Positions 21,903-32,640 of a stretch of 64,000 nucleotides of DNA are shown here, in pieces; position 1 is the stretch's first letter; every line of letters starts with the position of its first letter. Below the pieces are notes generated by a model. It ran no database searches. It worked only from the letters and a program-made list of their open reading frames with translations, and had not been told where the DNA came from. The position numbers and the translations under genes were made by a program. The stretch is taken from positions 6,052,088-6,116,087 of the forward strand of contig NC_039362.1 of the NCBI RefSeq assembly GCF_003573695.1. Direction: 5' to 3'. The stretch comes from Papaver somniferum. Its lineage: Eukaryota; Streptophyta; Magnoliopsida; Ranunculales; Papaveraceae.

Positions 21903-22723
21903 CTGTTTAGTCCAGTAAACCCGACCCGGGTTACTGGCTAGTCCAGCGACAAAATATATTTACTCTCTAGTCCAAAAGAGTTTGGAAAAGAGTAAAATTA
22001 CTCTACTAACCCTAAAATATAACATTACGTATATCAATACATATGTTACTACATATGTAGTACGTTATATATTGATACATAGTATGTTTGATATGTAGTG
22101 TGTTATATATTGGTACTACATATTGATATGTAGTGTGTTATATATTGATACTACATATTGATAGGTAGTGTGTTTGATATGTAGTACGTTATATATTGAT
22201 ACATAGTATGTTTGATATGTAGTGTGTTATATATTGATACTACATATTGATATGTAGTGTGTTATATATTCATACTACATATTGATATGTAGTATGTTAT
22301 ATATTGATACTACGTATTGATATGTGGTATGTTATGTATTGATACTATATATGTTACTACTAGTACTAGTTACTACTAGTTTAACTAGTTACTACTAGTT
22401 TAGTAAAGTAGTTACCTAATTTACTAGTAACAATAAGAAATTTTTGTTACTACTAGTACAGTACATATTAATATGTAGTATCACCGTATTGATATCATAC
22501 TAGTATATAGTAACATACTACTAGTAACATTTACATGTGTGGATATTAATTAGACCCAGAATGGTTTTTTAGGAATTTGGAAAATACATTTTATAATCTC
22601 CACGAAGTTTTTGGACTAGAGAGTAAATAATCTAGTCCAAAAACATGTTTTTGGACTAGGGAGTAAATCTTTTCCACTGGTGGACTAGCGATTAACTGGG
22701 TCATGAAAAAGTGGACTAAACAG
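21903..22723. mobile_element. Non-autonomous TIR element with TAGTCCA motifs
   Basis: Both ends begin CTGTTTAGTCCA inward and continue with CTAGTCCA repeated at similar spacing (21940, 21977 on the left; 22625-22690 on the right). The flanks TAATTTC (21896-21902) and TAATTCC (22724-22730) look like a 7-bp target duplication with one change. At 821 bp it has no ORF; its middle is the minisatellite at 22016-22346. Superfamily uncertain. Confidence 0.6.
22016..22346. repeat. AT-rich minisatellite, period about 35 bp
   Basis: About nine variant copies of GATATGTAGTGTGTTATATA followed by TTGATACTACATATT. It is followed by a TACTAGT-rich tract to about 22400. Confidence 0.85.
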
Positions 22724-22839
22724 TAATTCCTACAAAAGGCTTTGACAGTACTGGGCCTGGTGCCACCGCACCTCTCGCCCTACCTCAGGCATAGCTCTGA
22801 CTGTGGCTGCCGGTATATTGATGTGAAAAATATTTCTTC

Positions 22840-22997
22840 TGTTATAGGGTCTACGGCCCATGGATGTGCGGTCCAACTAGATTCCTAGGGTTGTATATAA
22901 AGGAAACTATGTAATGATTCTAGACTACCCTCCTAATAATATTGTTCTTCTTCTTCCTCGTATTTTCCCATGTTTCATCTATAATTCTCCTGAAACA
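22840..22997 (+). repeat. Probable short copia LTR
   Basis: The stretch starts TGTTATAGGG, has TTGTATATAAAGG near 22890, ends CTCCTGAAACA and is followed by CGTTATCATGCA, resembling the alternative CGTTATCA-type copia primer site. No second LTR or gag was found, so it is a truncated element or an LTR fragment. Confidence 0.4.
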
Positions 22998-24414
22998 CGT
23001 TATCATGCATGAAACTGTACTGCAGAGCTATATAGGATCGCTTGATTTCTATTTCTCTTTTTCCACATGCATGATTTCCATCAACGTTGGAATCAAATAA
23101 ACTAAGTTGGATTATTTATTTTATTTTATTTTTATTTTCACTTGTTTTTTATTTTGGCATATACATTAGGTATATTAAATCTGTGGAGAAAATTTATTTA
23201 ACTAGGAATTAGGGATTATTTTGATTAATCATGTGTAATAACGACTTATTTTGATTTAAAATTTTTTTTTGGCACTGTTCACTGCTAATTGAATCTGATA
23301 CTTCAATTTTTTCCATTTGATCAATTTTTTTGCATTTGATTATGGTGGATTGATTCTGGGGGAGGAGATATTTTGATTGATTATATTAAGATTGGGAATG
23401 GGAGTTATTGGTCAGCTGTTGGGATTCGCCAATCAAGAAGAAAGAACACCCGTCCGTTCATGTTCTCCGTCTGTTGTAATCATCTGGAAGAAAAATAAAA
23501 CGAAAAGCAAAACCTGTACCGTCCAGTCCCGTTCTTGCCTGTCCAGTTCAGTTCCGGCTGCAGTCCAAGCCTGTCTGGTCCAGTTGCATTCCTGCTTGTC
23601 CTGATCCAATCATGCCCAACTCGGCCGATCCAACCAGCCCTAACTCTATCATGTCATGTCCTGTCCTACCGTAGCTGTTCCGCTTCCGTTTACATATACA
23701 CCGAGAAACAACCAATATGCGAGGTATGTCACTAATGTAATGAGGATTTTTACATTGAATACCTGTAGGGATTATTTATTTATCTTTTAAACACATGCCT
23801 AGTTCTGTTTTTTCTTCTTCTTAAGATAAGTTCATAAACGACCAAATTTAAATTATGAGTGTTGATCCCGATCATTAAGTATGTTGGTCTAAATATTTGT
23901 TTGTTCTCTTGAATATGATATTGACTATAGTTGAATGATGTTTATCTTTTGTTCAATTCATTGTAATGTATGTATTCATTTGGTATTTAGAAGTACTTGG
24001 ACCATTATTGTGTACCTGATATTTTCTTCCCACAGAATGTAATCCATACTATTAATTTATCAGTAGTTTCAAAAATACGTTCAAATAAAATCACATGTAT
24101 TCAAATTTTTGTGGAAGAACTCAAATTTTTGTGGAAGATGATATGAGTCAGAACTAGTATATGTTGAAGTATGACAATAAGATAACTATATTTAGTAATA
24201 TATTCAACCTAATATAAGTGGTTGACATGTATAATGAAATTCTCTTGGCCTGTTGAGATAAAGAAATTTCTCACATTAAGCTTAATGTATCAAAATTAAA
24301 AATAAAAAGAATCCCGAAGTAATGAGGGTTAGACGTAGCGACTCTAACTTTGATGCAATGCTAGAGCTATGGTGAAACAACAGCCTCCCTTGGGAAGTTT
24401 CATTAAATTAACTT
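22998..24414. other. Gene-free region
   Basis: No gene recognised. 23500-23690 is a relatively GC-rich patch of degenerate CCAGT/CCTGTC words without an ORF. 24105-24140 contains a direct repeat of CAAATTTTTGTGGAAGA. Confidence 0.4.
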
Positions 24415-24665
24415 TGATGCCTCCTTTTGCAAAGAAACTAAGTGTATGGGAACTGGACTAATTATGCTTAATAATGCAGGTGCATTCAAATGAGCCTAGA
24501 GTATTCCATTAGTAGCAGATAATCCAGAGCAAGCTGAAGCATTAGCAGTGTTTGAAGCAATTCAACTGGCAAAAAGGAAAGGAATACCAGATATTCATGT
24601 TGAAGGGGATTGTAGGTATGTTGTTGATTCTTTAAATGGAAAAGTTGGTGTTGATACATGAAAAT
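24415..24665 (+). pseudogene. RNase H (RVT_3) fragment of a LINE
   Basis: The plus strand reads ASFCKETKCMGTGLIMLNNA, two stops, then ADNPEQAEALAVFEAIQLAK, RKGIPDIHVEGDCRYVVD and SLNGKVGVDT. EAxA and the D near VEGD are the conserved RNase H positions of plant LINE-type RVT_3 domains. It is a short scrap with no RT next to it. Confidence 0.7.
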
Positions 24666-24699
24666 GATCAACCATGTGAACAACCTTCCCTTAATCTAT

Positions 24700-25033
24700 C
24701 AAGGGACCCCTTTTTGTGGAATAAAGGGACTTGGGAACTAGGCCTAGCCCATCAAGATGAGTGGTTCAAGTCCATGAAAGGAAAAGATGAGGTTTGGGCT
24801 AAAGGAAAAGGCCCTTTAGGATTTGACATTAACTTAAGGAGAAGGAAATGGAAACTTAGTGATAAAGTAATCTTAGGGTGTTTATCCATAAGGAGATTAC
24901 TATAAAAGGAAGAGAGGGTACATTTCTTAAGATCATCATTAGTTCCTCATTACTTCCTTAACCACACTATCTCCTTGGGAGTACTTTCTGTGATTAGGGC
25001 TGGTTCCTCCTTATTATATTTTACCCACAAACA
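24700..25033 (+). repeat. 3' part of the 5' LTR of a Tat-like gypsy element
   Basis: The end is defined by CCACAAACA directly before a primer-binding site. A TATA box TATAAAAGG lies at 24901. The true LTR start could not be placed; the left portion may be cut by the LINE fragment or simply unrecognised. Confidence 0.5.
24901..24907 (+). promoter_or_regulatory. TATA box of the Tat-like LTR
   Basis: TATAAAA about 132 bp before the LTR end, as expected for a U3 promoter. Confidence 0.5.
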
Positions 25034-25052
25034 TTGCGACCACAGTGGGAGG
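25034..25052 (+). other. Primer-binding site of the Tat-like element
   Basis: TTGCGACCACAGTGGGAGG directly after the LTR end resembles the tRNA-Arg-type sites of Tat-lineage gypsy elements (TTGGCGACxxCxxTGGG), with one base missing. Confidence 0.5.
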
Positions 25053-25072
25053 TTCTCATCCTTTAGTACAAC

Positions 25073-26463
25073 ATGATACTCCCAGATGCGAGTCACCCAG
25101 CGCGTGAAACACTCCCGGATCCGGAACGTGTCACCATGGAAGAGATTCCAGAAGAAAGCGATGAGGAAGGACGCACCCGAGCGGTAGTCAAAAATCCCAT
25201 CGTGTAGGGTGCAGGAGGATCACAAAAGAAGGGAGAGGCGACCAAAGAGAAAGCCGTGGCAGAAATCAGCGAGCAAGAAATGTCCGCGCTACAAGAAGAA
25301 TTGGATGCATCCGTTAAAAAACTACAGGAATTACGAGGGCGATTGAAACGAGCAAGGGAACAAAGTGTGACAGCAAATAAAGCTTCTAAAAGCGCAAACC
25401 GGGCGCGACTGAGGACGCGATTGCCAAGTACTTAGAAGCGAATTATTGAGTAATAAAGCACAGTGCCTATGACTCACTTGAGTCACCATACTATTTCGAG
25501 GTATCTAGATATTCATATCCTGAAGATTATGTCTCGCCGAAGTTTAAGACATTTGGAGGTAAAGGGAATCCAAGGGAACACGTCAGTTGTTTTATGTCAG
25601 CAATGAATGCGTATGCTCAGGATGCGAGCCTTTTCATGAGAGAATTTACAAAGTCGCTGACCGAAAACGCTTTCACTTGGTACGATAACCTCAAACCCGG
25701 AAGCATCAATTCATGGTCGGCCATGATACAACTCTTTCTAAAAAAATTCTATTTTGCCCAAAAAAGAGTTACCGCGTTGGATTTGGGAAGATGCACCCAG
25801 CGGGTCGGAGAAGAGATTCGAAAGTTTATCACTCGATTCCGAGACTTTACATTGGAATTTCACGAGGACATCCCGGAAGAACGCTTGGTAGAGATTTGCA
25901 TTCGAGGAATGAAAGCGGTCTTCTGGTTGAACCTAACAAACTTCAAATTTCAAACCTTCGTTGAAGTCGAAGAAGCGGCAACGCGAATTGCGGATTGCGC
26001 GAGTGCCATAAGATCGGGAGCTAACGAGAACAGTTGGCAGTCACATTCTGTAAACGTCGCGTCGAATGAACAAAGGAATGACAGGAAAGGACAATCAAAT
26101 CGGAGAGGTGGAAGGACGGATGGAGGAAGAACAAAACCTCCACCGTTGTCATGTAGTAAGGAACATATCATAGGGATCCTAGAACAATGGATAACTAATA
26201 AATAAGAAACAGTGCCACCCGTGATCACTGAGCCAACCGCAGCGGACAAAGCACATGATCGATACTGCCACTATCATAGGAGAGTTCATCACCCGACCAT
26301 GGAATATTTTTCTATGTGTAACATAATGCGGAGGAAGCAAGCCCGGGGCGAACTGGAAATAGGAGAACAAAGCGTTCAAATAAATCCGCTCCAAATCATG
26401 ATGATTTCACATGAACCTACTGAAGAGGAAACCTGGAAACCATGGGAAGATGAAAAGGAATAG
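25073..26463 (+). pseudogene. Tat-like gypsy Gag (broken)
   Basis: The start is the first ATG after the primer site (25073), in frame with 25136. The N-terminal acidic and coiled-coil part includes EEIPEESDEEGRTR, then a stop at 25207, then SALQEELDASVKKLQELRGR. After a frame change near 25440 comes the Retrotrans_gag core: PKFKTFGGKGNPREHVSCF, LTENAFTWYDNLKPGSINSW, TRFRDFTLEF and ERLVEICIRGM. A stop at 26203 precedes a C-terminal segment with YCHYHRRVHHPTMEY, in the position of the Tat-type Cys/His motif. Gag is inactive. Confidence 0.85.
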
Positions 26464-27270
26464 GAAGCGTATGAAGCAACTGAAGCCACTGTTTTTCCGG
26501 ACACAACCGGAGTTTCTTGCAAGTTTGCGCGAATAGTCCTAACACAACAATTTTTCGATTCACTTGGTTTTAGCGAAGATCAGATCCGCGAAGCATCTAA
26601 GGACATCACAACTATTGCATCCGGTAAGCCTTACAACCCGTTGCCACGAGAATCCATAACCTTCACGGATGAGGACATATGCTATCCAGAGGAACACCTC
26701 CGACTTCTATACCTCACGGACCACATCAATAAACAACCTCTTAAAAGATCCTTCATTGATGGCGGAGCGTCCCTTAATATGATTTCACTACATACGTTGG
26801 AATCCTTAAGAGTGCCAAGAACATCGATCAAACTGCGTGCAACTACAGTAAGAGGTTTTGGCGGACAAACGCAAACTGCAATGGGAATTGTACATCTGAT
26901 GATGAAGATCGGACCCATTCAAGAACTCACACCTTTTTATGTACTGGAAGATGATACTACGTTTCATGTTTTGCTTGGAAGAGGATGGCTCCTGAATCAC
27001 AAAGTGGTAGCTTCCACGTATCACCAATGTGTTAAAACCAATAGCGACGGGAAGCAGTTCCGGATGCCAGTTACAAGCAACCCTTTCGGGCCAGAAGAAG
27101 CTTACATGGCAGATGCAGTCTTCTATACACAACCAGAAAGGAACCCTCGTATGAAACATCATCAGAACAGAAACAAAAATTTATTCATTAGATACCACGA
27201 TACATTACAAAGGGTGACATCAGAGCCAAAGCATAGGAAAATAAGAACACAATGGTATAGTAAAGGCTAA
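26464..27270 (+). pseudogene. Tat-like gypsy aspartic protease
   Basis: The segment is in the same frame as Gag after a stop at 26461. FARIVLTQQFFDSLGFSED and PRESITFTDEDICYPEEH lead to the protease active site FIDGGASLNMISLHTLESL, then GFGGQTQTAMGIVHL, FHVLLGRGWLLNHKVVASTY and CVKTNSDGK. DGG replaces the classical DSG/DTG, as often in this lineage. Normal pol would continue into RT, but a stop comes at 27268 and no RT, RNase H or integrase is found before the antisense modules. The element therefore looks like a gag-protease derivative. Confidence 0.85.
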
Positions 27271-27599
27271 CGCAATAATGACAAGACAACACTAGAACGC
27301 CTCAGTCGAATACAAGCAAAGACCAAGTTCTCTGTTATTTGCTCCATCCGCTCACGAGCTTTCACAAATAGCTCAAATGCTGTAGCGGCATCCATCACAT
27401 TTTTCGCTGAAGAATCCACTTGACTAAGACTAAAGCGATCGGCGTACAAATCCATACTTTAAAAATATTGCGCGCGACTGACCCTTAACGCCTCTTCATA
27501 TTGTTGAACTAATTGAACATTACCAAACACAGTGGCCCGCAATAGCTCCACTTTCCGTCGTGCAAGAGACAAACACAATTCTTTAACTGACTCTTCCAT
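27267..27599 (-). pseudogene. Antisense module F (helical, C/F type)
   Basis: Minus-strand reading from ATG at 27599 gives a helix-rich peptide of about 110 residues with heptad-like spacing: VKELCLSLARRKVELLRA, LVQQYEEALRVSRAQYF, an in-frame TAA near 27460, then AATAFELFVKARERMEQI and ENLVFACIRLRR. It directly follows, in opposite orientation, the protease of the Tat-like element. By position and length it corresponds to module C at 56434. No known domain was recognised. Confidence 0.5.
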
Positions 27600-27659
27600 T
27601 AAGATTATAAGACTAATACAGAAGACTCACTTAATTATATAGATTTAAAAAAAAAAAAT

Positions 27660-28010
27660 TCAACGACAACGAGCAATTTCTTGATCAACATCTTGCATCA
27701 TCAAAAATGCCTCGTCACTTTGAGAAATAGCTGCAGCCAGCGCCACCCGCAACTCACCAAGCCTCTGATCCACCTCAAAAAAAATTTGCTCTGACGCATT
27801 ATTTTGACGGGTCATCCGGGAAGTCTCTTCCTGATACTCTAAAGCTATGCTAGCATACCCTTGTACAACAAGTCGATGAGTTCTTAAAGCCTTTAACTCA
27901 TCCTTTAACACCAACATCCACGACAATTCAACCGACTTAAGAGCAGGATGTGTTAAGGCGCGCACCATACATAGAGACAGAGTGTAACCATGCATTCGAC
28001 GGCTGGGAAA
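27660..28010 (-). CDS. Antisense module E (helical, B/E type)
   Basis: Open reading frame on the minus strand, ATG at 27995, 111 codons. It reads MHGYTLSLCMVRALTHPALK, ELSWMLVLKDELKALRTHRL, a polar middle, and ends DEAFLMMQDVDQEIARCR. The N-terminal HGYxLxL motif is shared with modules A and D. The VLKDE stretch and the MxDxDxxI end match module B (LLVLKDEVGVL; MMHDLDEYI). It is predicted to be all-helical, without signal peptide or membrane segment. A possible acceptor (TTTTCCCAG) lies just upstream, so it could be an exon joined to module D, from which it is separated by the CACTA insertion. Function unknown. Confidence 0.5.
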   Translation of the reverse strand, partial: FPSRRMHGYTLSLCMVRALTHPALKSVELSWMLVLKDELKALRTHRLVVQGYASIALEYQEETSRMTRQNNASEQIFFEVDQRLGELRVALAAAISQSDEAFLMMQDVDQEIARCR

Positions 28011-28432
28011 ATGCGCGACCGGAGTGTTACACTACAGGAAAAATATACATCTACAACTGGAGATTTACAACTCTTCGCTAAACATTGTCGAAAGTCATAT
28101 GTTTTACAACTGGTTTCAAAGGAAGAGTTATCGTATATCATCATTGCCAACCCTTAGGAAACAAGGGGTTGCGCTAAGAAAACAAACGACAACTCCTTAA
28201 GCAAAAAAGTTGTGACGACATTTAGCTATAACAACTCTGTTCCATAAAGGTAGTGACTAAGCCTGTCACAATTTTCACAAGAGTTGTTGAAGAACACCAA
28301 AATATGATGATGAAAAATAGTGTTAGAGAGGAGATTCGAACATGAACCTACTGCATGGAAGTCTGGCTCATCAACCATCCTTACAGTTCACAAGTTTTGT
28401 TTTGTTTTATTTTTTTTTTAATAAAAACGTAT

Positions 28433-28454
28433 AACAACACTTATAAGTGTTGTT
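28433..28454. repeat. Perfect 22-bp palindrome, copy 1
   Basis: The half-site AACAACACTTA is followed by its exact reverse complement. It contains the subterminal CACTA motif in both orientations. Confidence 0.9.
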
Positions 28455-28593
28455 GAAGTAAAAATATAGAATGTTGGAAAAATGAGATTAGAAGGGAGAT
28501 TCGAACATGAATCTACTGCATGGAAGTATAGCTCATCAACCATCCTTACCGTTCACAAGTTTTGGTTGTTTTTTTTTCTTAATAAAAATGCAT

Positions 28594-28615
28594 AACAACA
28601 CTTATAAGTGTTGTT
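28594..28615. repeat. Perfect 22-bp palindrome, copy 2
   Basis: Same palindrome 161 bp further on. A degenerate third copy (ACAACCCTT/AAGAGTTGT) lies near 28760. Confidence 0.9.
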
Positions 28616-28829
28616 GAAGTAAAAATATAGAACGTTGGCAGAAATTAGGATGGGGGGATTTGATCCTCAGCCTCCTGCATGAAAGTCTACACCATTAACA
28701 TTTCCTATACTATCACAAGTTCTGTCAAGTTTGTGGTTCTTTAATATATTAATTTTAAGACAACCCTTTATAAGAGTTGTGAAACAAAATATAATGTCCA
28801 AAAAAAATGCTCAGGTGACTAAGCCGCAA

Positions 28830-31060
28830 AATATTCTGAAGGAATCTTACTTGTAAATGGATTGATTCATCGTTCTTACCAAGTTTCCGACTTAGAGTAG
28901 TCCACTCATGTCCAGGTTTCGATCTCCGAGCCTGGTTTGCATGCAATATTCATAAATAGGGTTTTTTTTAAGGTTTATTAGAATATTCCGAAAGAATATT
29001 ACCTGTAAATGAATTGGTTATTCGTAACAAGTTTCTGACTTAGAGTAGTCCACTCCCGGCCAGATTTCGATCTCGGAGCCTGGTATGCATACAATATGCA
29101 GAAATATGGTTTCTTTAAGGTTTCGTAGAATATTCCGAAGGAATATTATCTGTAAATGGATGAATTCGTCGTTCTTACCAAGTTTCTGTCTTATAGTAGT
29201 CTACTCCCGGCCCGGTTTCGATCTCGGAGTCTGGTTTGCATACAATATGCAGAAATACGGTTTCTTTAAGGTTTCGTAGAATATGCCGAATGAATCTTAC
29301 CTGTAAATAGATGGATTCGTCGTTCTTACCAAGTTTCTGACTTATAATAGTCAACTCACGGCTATGTTTCGATCTCGGATCCTGGTATGCATACAATATG
29401 CAAAAATAGGGTTTGTTTAAGGTTTCGTAGAATATTCCGATGGAATCTTACCTGTAGATCGATGGATTCGTCGTTCTTACCAAGTTTCTGACTTAGTAGT
29501 CCACTCGCGGCCAGGTTTCGATCTTGGAGCCTGGTTTGCGTCCAATATGCATAAATAGGGTTTGTTTAAGGTTTCGTAGAATATTCCGAAGGAATCTTAC
29601 CTGTAAATGGATGGATTCGTCGTTCTTACCAAGTTTCTGACTTATAGTAGTCCACTCCCGGCCAGATTTCGAATTTCGGAGCCTGGTTTTCATAGGAGAA
29701 ATAGGGTTTGTTTAAGGTTTCGTAGAATACTCCCAAGGAATCTTACCTGTAAATGGATGGATTCGTCGTTCTTACCAAGTTTCTGACTTAGAGTAGCCCA
29801 CTCGCGGCTAGGTTTCGATCTCGGAGCCTGGTTTGCATCTAATATGCAGAAATAGGGTTTGTATAAGGTTTTGTAGAATATTCCGAAGTAATCTTACCTG
29901 TAAATGGATGGATTCGTCGTTCTTACCAAGTTTCTGACTTAGAGTAGCCCACTCGCAGCCAGGTTTCGAATTCGGAGCCTGGTTTGCATCTAATATGCAG
30001 AAATAGGGTTTGTATAAGGTTTCGTAGAATATTCCGAAGTAATCTTACCTGTAAATGGATGGATTCGTCGTTCTTACCAAGTTTCTGACTTAGAGTAGCC
30101 CACTCGCGGCCATGTTTCGATCTCGGAGCTTGGTTTGCATCTAATATGCAGAAATAGGGTTTGTATAAGGTTTCGTAGAATATTCCGAAGGAATCTTACC
30201 TGTAAATGGATGGATTCGCCATTCTTACCAAGTTTCTGACTTAGAGTATCCCACTCGCGTCCAGGTTTCGATCTCGGATCCTGGTTTGCATCTAATATGC
30301 AGAAATATGGTTTGTATAAGGTTTGTAGAATATTCCGAAGGAATCTTACCTGTAAATGGATGGATTCGTCGTTCTTACCAAGTTTCTGACTTAGAGTAGT
30401 CCACTCGCGGCCAGGTTTCGATCTCGGAGCCTGGTTTGCATCTAATATGCAGAAATAGGGTTTGTATAAGGTTTTGTAGAATATTCCGAAGTAATCTTAC
30501 CTGTAAATGGATGGATTCGTCGTTCTTACCAAGTTTCTGACTTAGAGTAGTCCACTCCCAAGCAGGTTTCGATCTCGGAGCCTGGTTTGCATACAATATG
30601 CAGAAATAGGGTTTGTTTAAGGTTTATTAGAATATTCCGAAGGAATCTTACCTGTAAATGGATGGATTCGTCGTTCTTACCAAGTTTCTGATTTAGAGTA
30701 GTCAACTACGGCCAGGTTTCGATCTCGGAGCCTTGTATGCATACAATATGTAGAAATAGGGTTTGTTTAAGGTTTCGTAGGATATTCCGAAGGAATCTTA
30801 CCTGTAAATCGATGGATTCGTCGTTCTTACCAAGTTTCTGACTTAGAGTAGTCCACTCGCTGCCAGGTTTCGAATTCGGAGTCTGGTTTGCATCCAATGT
30901 GCAGAAATAGGGTTTGTTTAAGGTTTCGTAGAATATTCCGAAGGAATCTTACCTGTAAATGGATGGATTCATCGTTCTTACCAAGTTTTGTGTGTTTTTA
31001 AGGTTTCGTAGAATATTTCCATGGAATCTTAGCAGTAAATGGTTGGATTCATCGTTTTTG
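28830..31060. repeat. Satellite-like tandem array, ~150 bp x 15
   Basis: The marker CTTACCTGTAAATGGATGGA or a close variant begins at 28846, 28996, 29145, 29296, 29447, 29596, 29742, 29893, 30044, 30195, 30345, 30496, 30647, 30797 and 30948, a mean period of 150 bp. A decayed sixteenth copy lies near 31026. Units also share GAATATTCCGAAGGAATC, CCAAGTTTCTGACTTAGAGT and TTTCGATCTCGGAGCCTGG. Each minus-strand unit is open for about 60-73 codons, but the period is not a multiple of three, so no continuous repeat protein exists. Confidence 0.95.
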
Positions 31061-31074
31061 TGGACTTTCATACT

Positions 31075-31415
31075 TCTTGTTCATAGTTTGTAAGTCGTTA
31101 TACCGAACTTGAAGTTTGTATCGACACTGAGCTTCATATTCATCAATTTCGATGATGTATCATGCTAATTTTGAAGTCAGAACCCTCTCAGAGCTTCGTG
31201 GTTCATAGATTATAGGCCATTAAACCAAGTTTGAAGTTCTAATCGACATTGAGCTTCATATTTATCGATTTTGATGATGTATCATGCTAAGTTTGAAGTC
31301 AGAACCCTCTCAGAGCTTCTTGGTTCATAGTTTGTATGTCGTTATACCACATTTGAAGTTTGAATCGACATTGAGCTTCATATTTATCGATTTCGATGAT
31401 ATATCATGCTATTAA
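31075..31415. repeat. Second tandem array, 122 bp x 2.8
   Basis: GGTTCATAG(T/A)TT starts units at about 31079, 31200 and 31322. Shared words are ATCGACATTGAGCTTCATAT, GATGATGTATCATGCTAA and CAGAACCCTCTCAGAGCTTC. Confidence 0.9.
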
Positions 31416-32640
31416 TGTGAACTAAAGCTACTTCATGACATGTATGACTAGTCAAAATTACTTCATGACCTATGTAACTAGTCGAAATTCAAACCGGAAG
31501 CACAAAGAGAAAGCACAAAGAAACACACCAATTATCGGATTGATTTCTTATTTTTCAACTTTATTCTTATACATTTTTTGGATTTTTTTATATCAAAATG
31601 TCGATAAGAATGTGCTACATTTATTCATATTTTTTTTGGATTTTTTTCGTGTCGAAGGTTGATAATCAAACCGAATACATGAGCTCGTATTAGCACAAAA
31701 ATGAAACACATACTTCTCAATCCGCATGAGCATCCTAAATACAATCTCAACCGTCAAGATCTTTTCTTAATCCGTATGAGCATCTCAAATACAATCTCAA
31801 CCGTCCATCATTTTCATTCGGATTCACTCTTTTCTTCTTCTTTTTTTTTTTCCGAAGCATAACCCTCCTTCAACCACTCGAACCCAATTCCTGTCTGTTT
31901 TTCTCTCAATCACCAACGCTGAAGAACACCTCTACTCCACAGATGACGGCGACGCTCCATCACCACCACTGCTCTTCTCTCGACCCCTCTTCTTCATCAT
32001 CTTCTCTCAATATCTCTCTTTAACTCCCCCTTTCTCTCATCCGCAACAGTCAATAGTAGCAGCTCATCAAATCCATATCTGAACCAAATTCTAATCAACC
32101 CCATCACTGATTCAAGTTACACAAAACCCCTTATTTCTTCTCGGTAACAATCAACAACAACAACTTCTCCATCTCTGATTAAGAATATCGGTACCTATTA
32201 GCTCACCATCTCTAACCATAGAGAAATTCATCCCTAACCCAAGTTGCACCTTAAATATATCGGATTTCAAAACTACGGATTGAAATCAAGACGAGATGTA
32301 AATCGTTGCTGCAGTTGCTGTTAAGAAGATGAGATGGATTCGAATTCAGAGAAGGAGATTTAGGATATGAGGTATCGAGAATGAATGGGTTTGTAATGAA
32401 TTGGAAGGTGGGTTTGTGTTGGTGGTGATATAGATGGATTTTGTCAAAGAAATAAAGCTGAAATGAAGAGAAAAGAGAGGTGACGTTGTTTCTGTTAATT
32501 GCAAATGAAGAATATGATTAGGGAGAATAAATGGAAGAAAAACAGTGGATTAAGATGCTTATTTTTGTTGACTAAAGAATTCACGATTTGAGGTAGTTAG
32601 GGTTTCGATTAGGGTTTGAATTGATTCTGAAATCAGCAGT
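31416..32640. other. CACTA interior, leader-like, no ORF
   Basis: From 31680 two near copies of TCAATCCGCATGAGCATC-type sequence (31718, 31779) precede a CT-rich stretch (31820-32050) and then a purine-rich stretch to 32640. This pattern resembles a promoter and 5' leader with introns, but no coding similarity was recognised. It ends at the GCAGT target site (32636-32640) of the Athila insertion. Confidence 0.4.

Larger units (their letters stand above)
28030..28800. repeat. Left subterminal region of the CACTA element
   Basis: Copies of ACAACTCT / AGAGTTGT lie at about 28066, 28124, 28180, 28231 and 28280. A larger unit of about 165 bp starts at 28331 and 28496, with a diverged third copy near 28652; each includes a TGCATG(G/A)AAGT block and an ACAACAC palindrome. 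Confidence 0.75.

Noticed and set aside
28755..30897. Series of minus-strand ORFs of 60-73 codons (EWTTLSQKLGKNDES type) that look like a protein family
   Set aside because: They are one satellite unit read repeatedly; the period of about 150-151 bp shifts the frame at each unit, so no repeat protein or gene cluster exists.
28830..31060. Regularly spaced repeats, considered as a CRISPR-like array
   Set aside because: Whole units are repeated head to tail without unique spacers, and the genome is a plant; it is satellite DNA.
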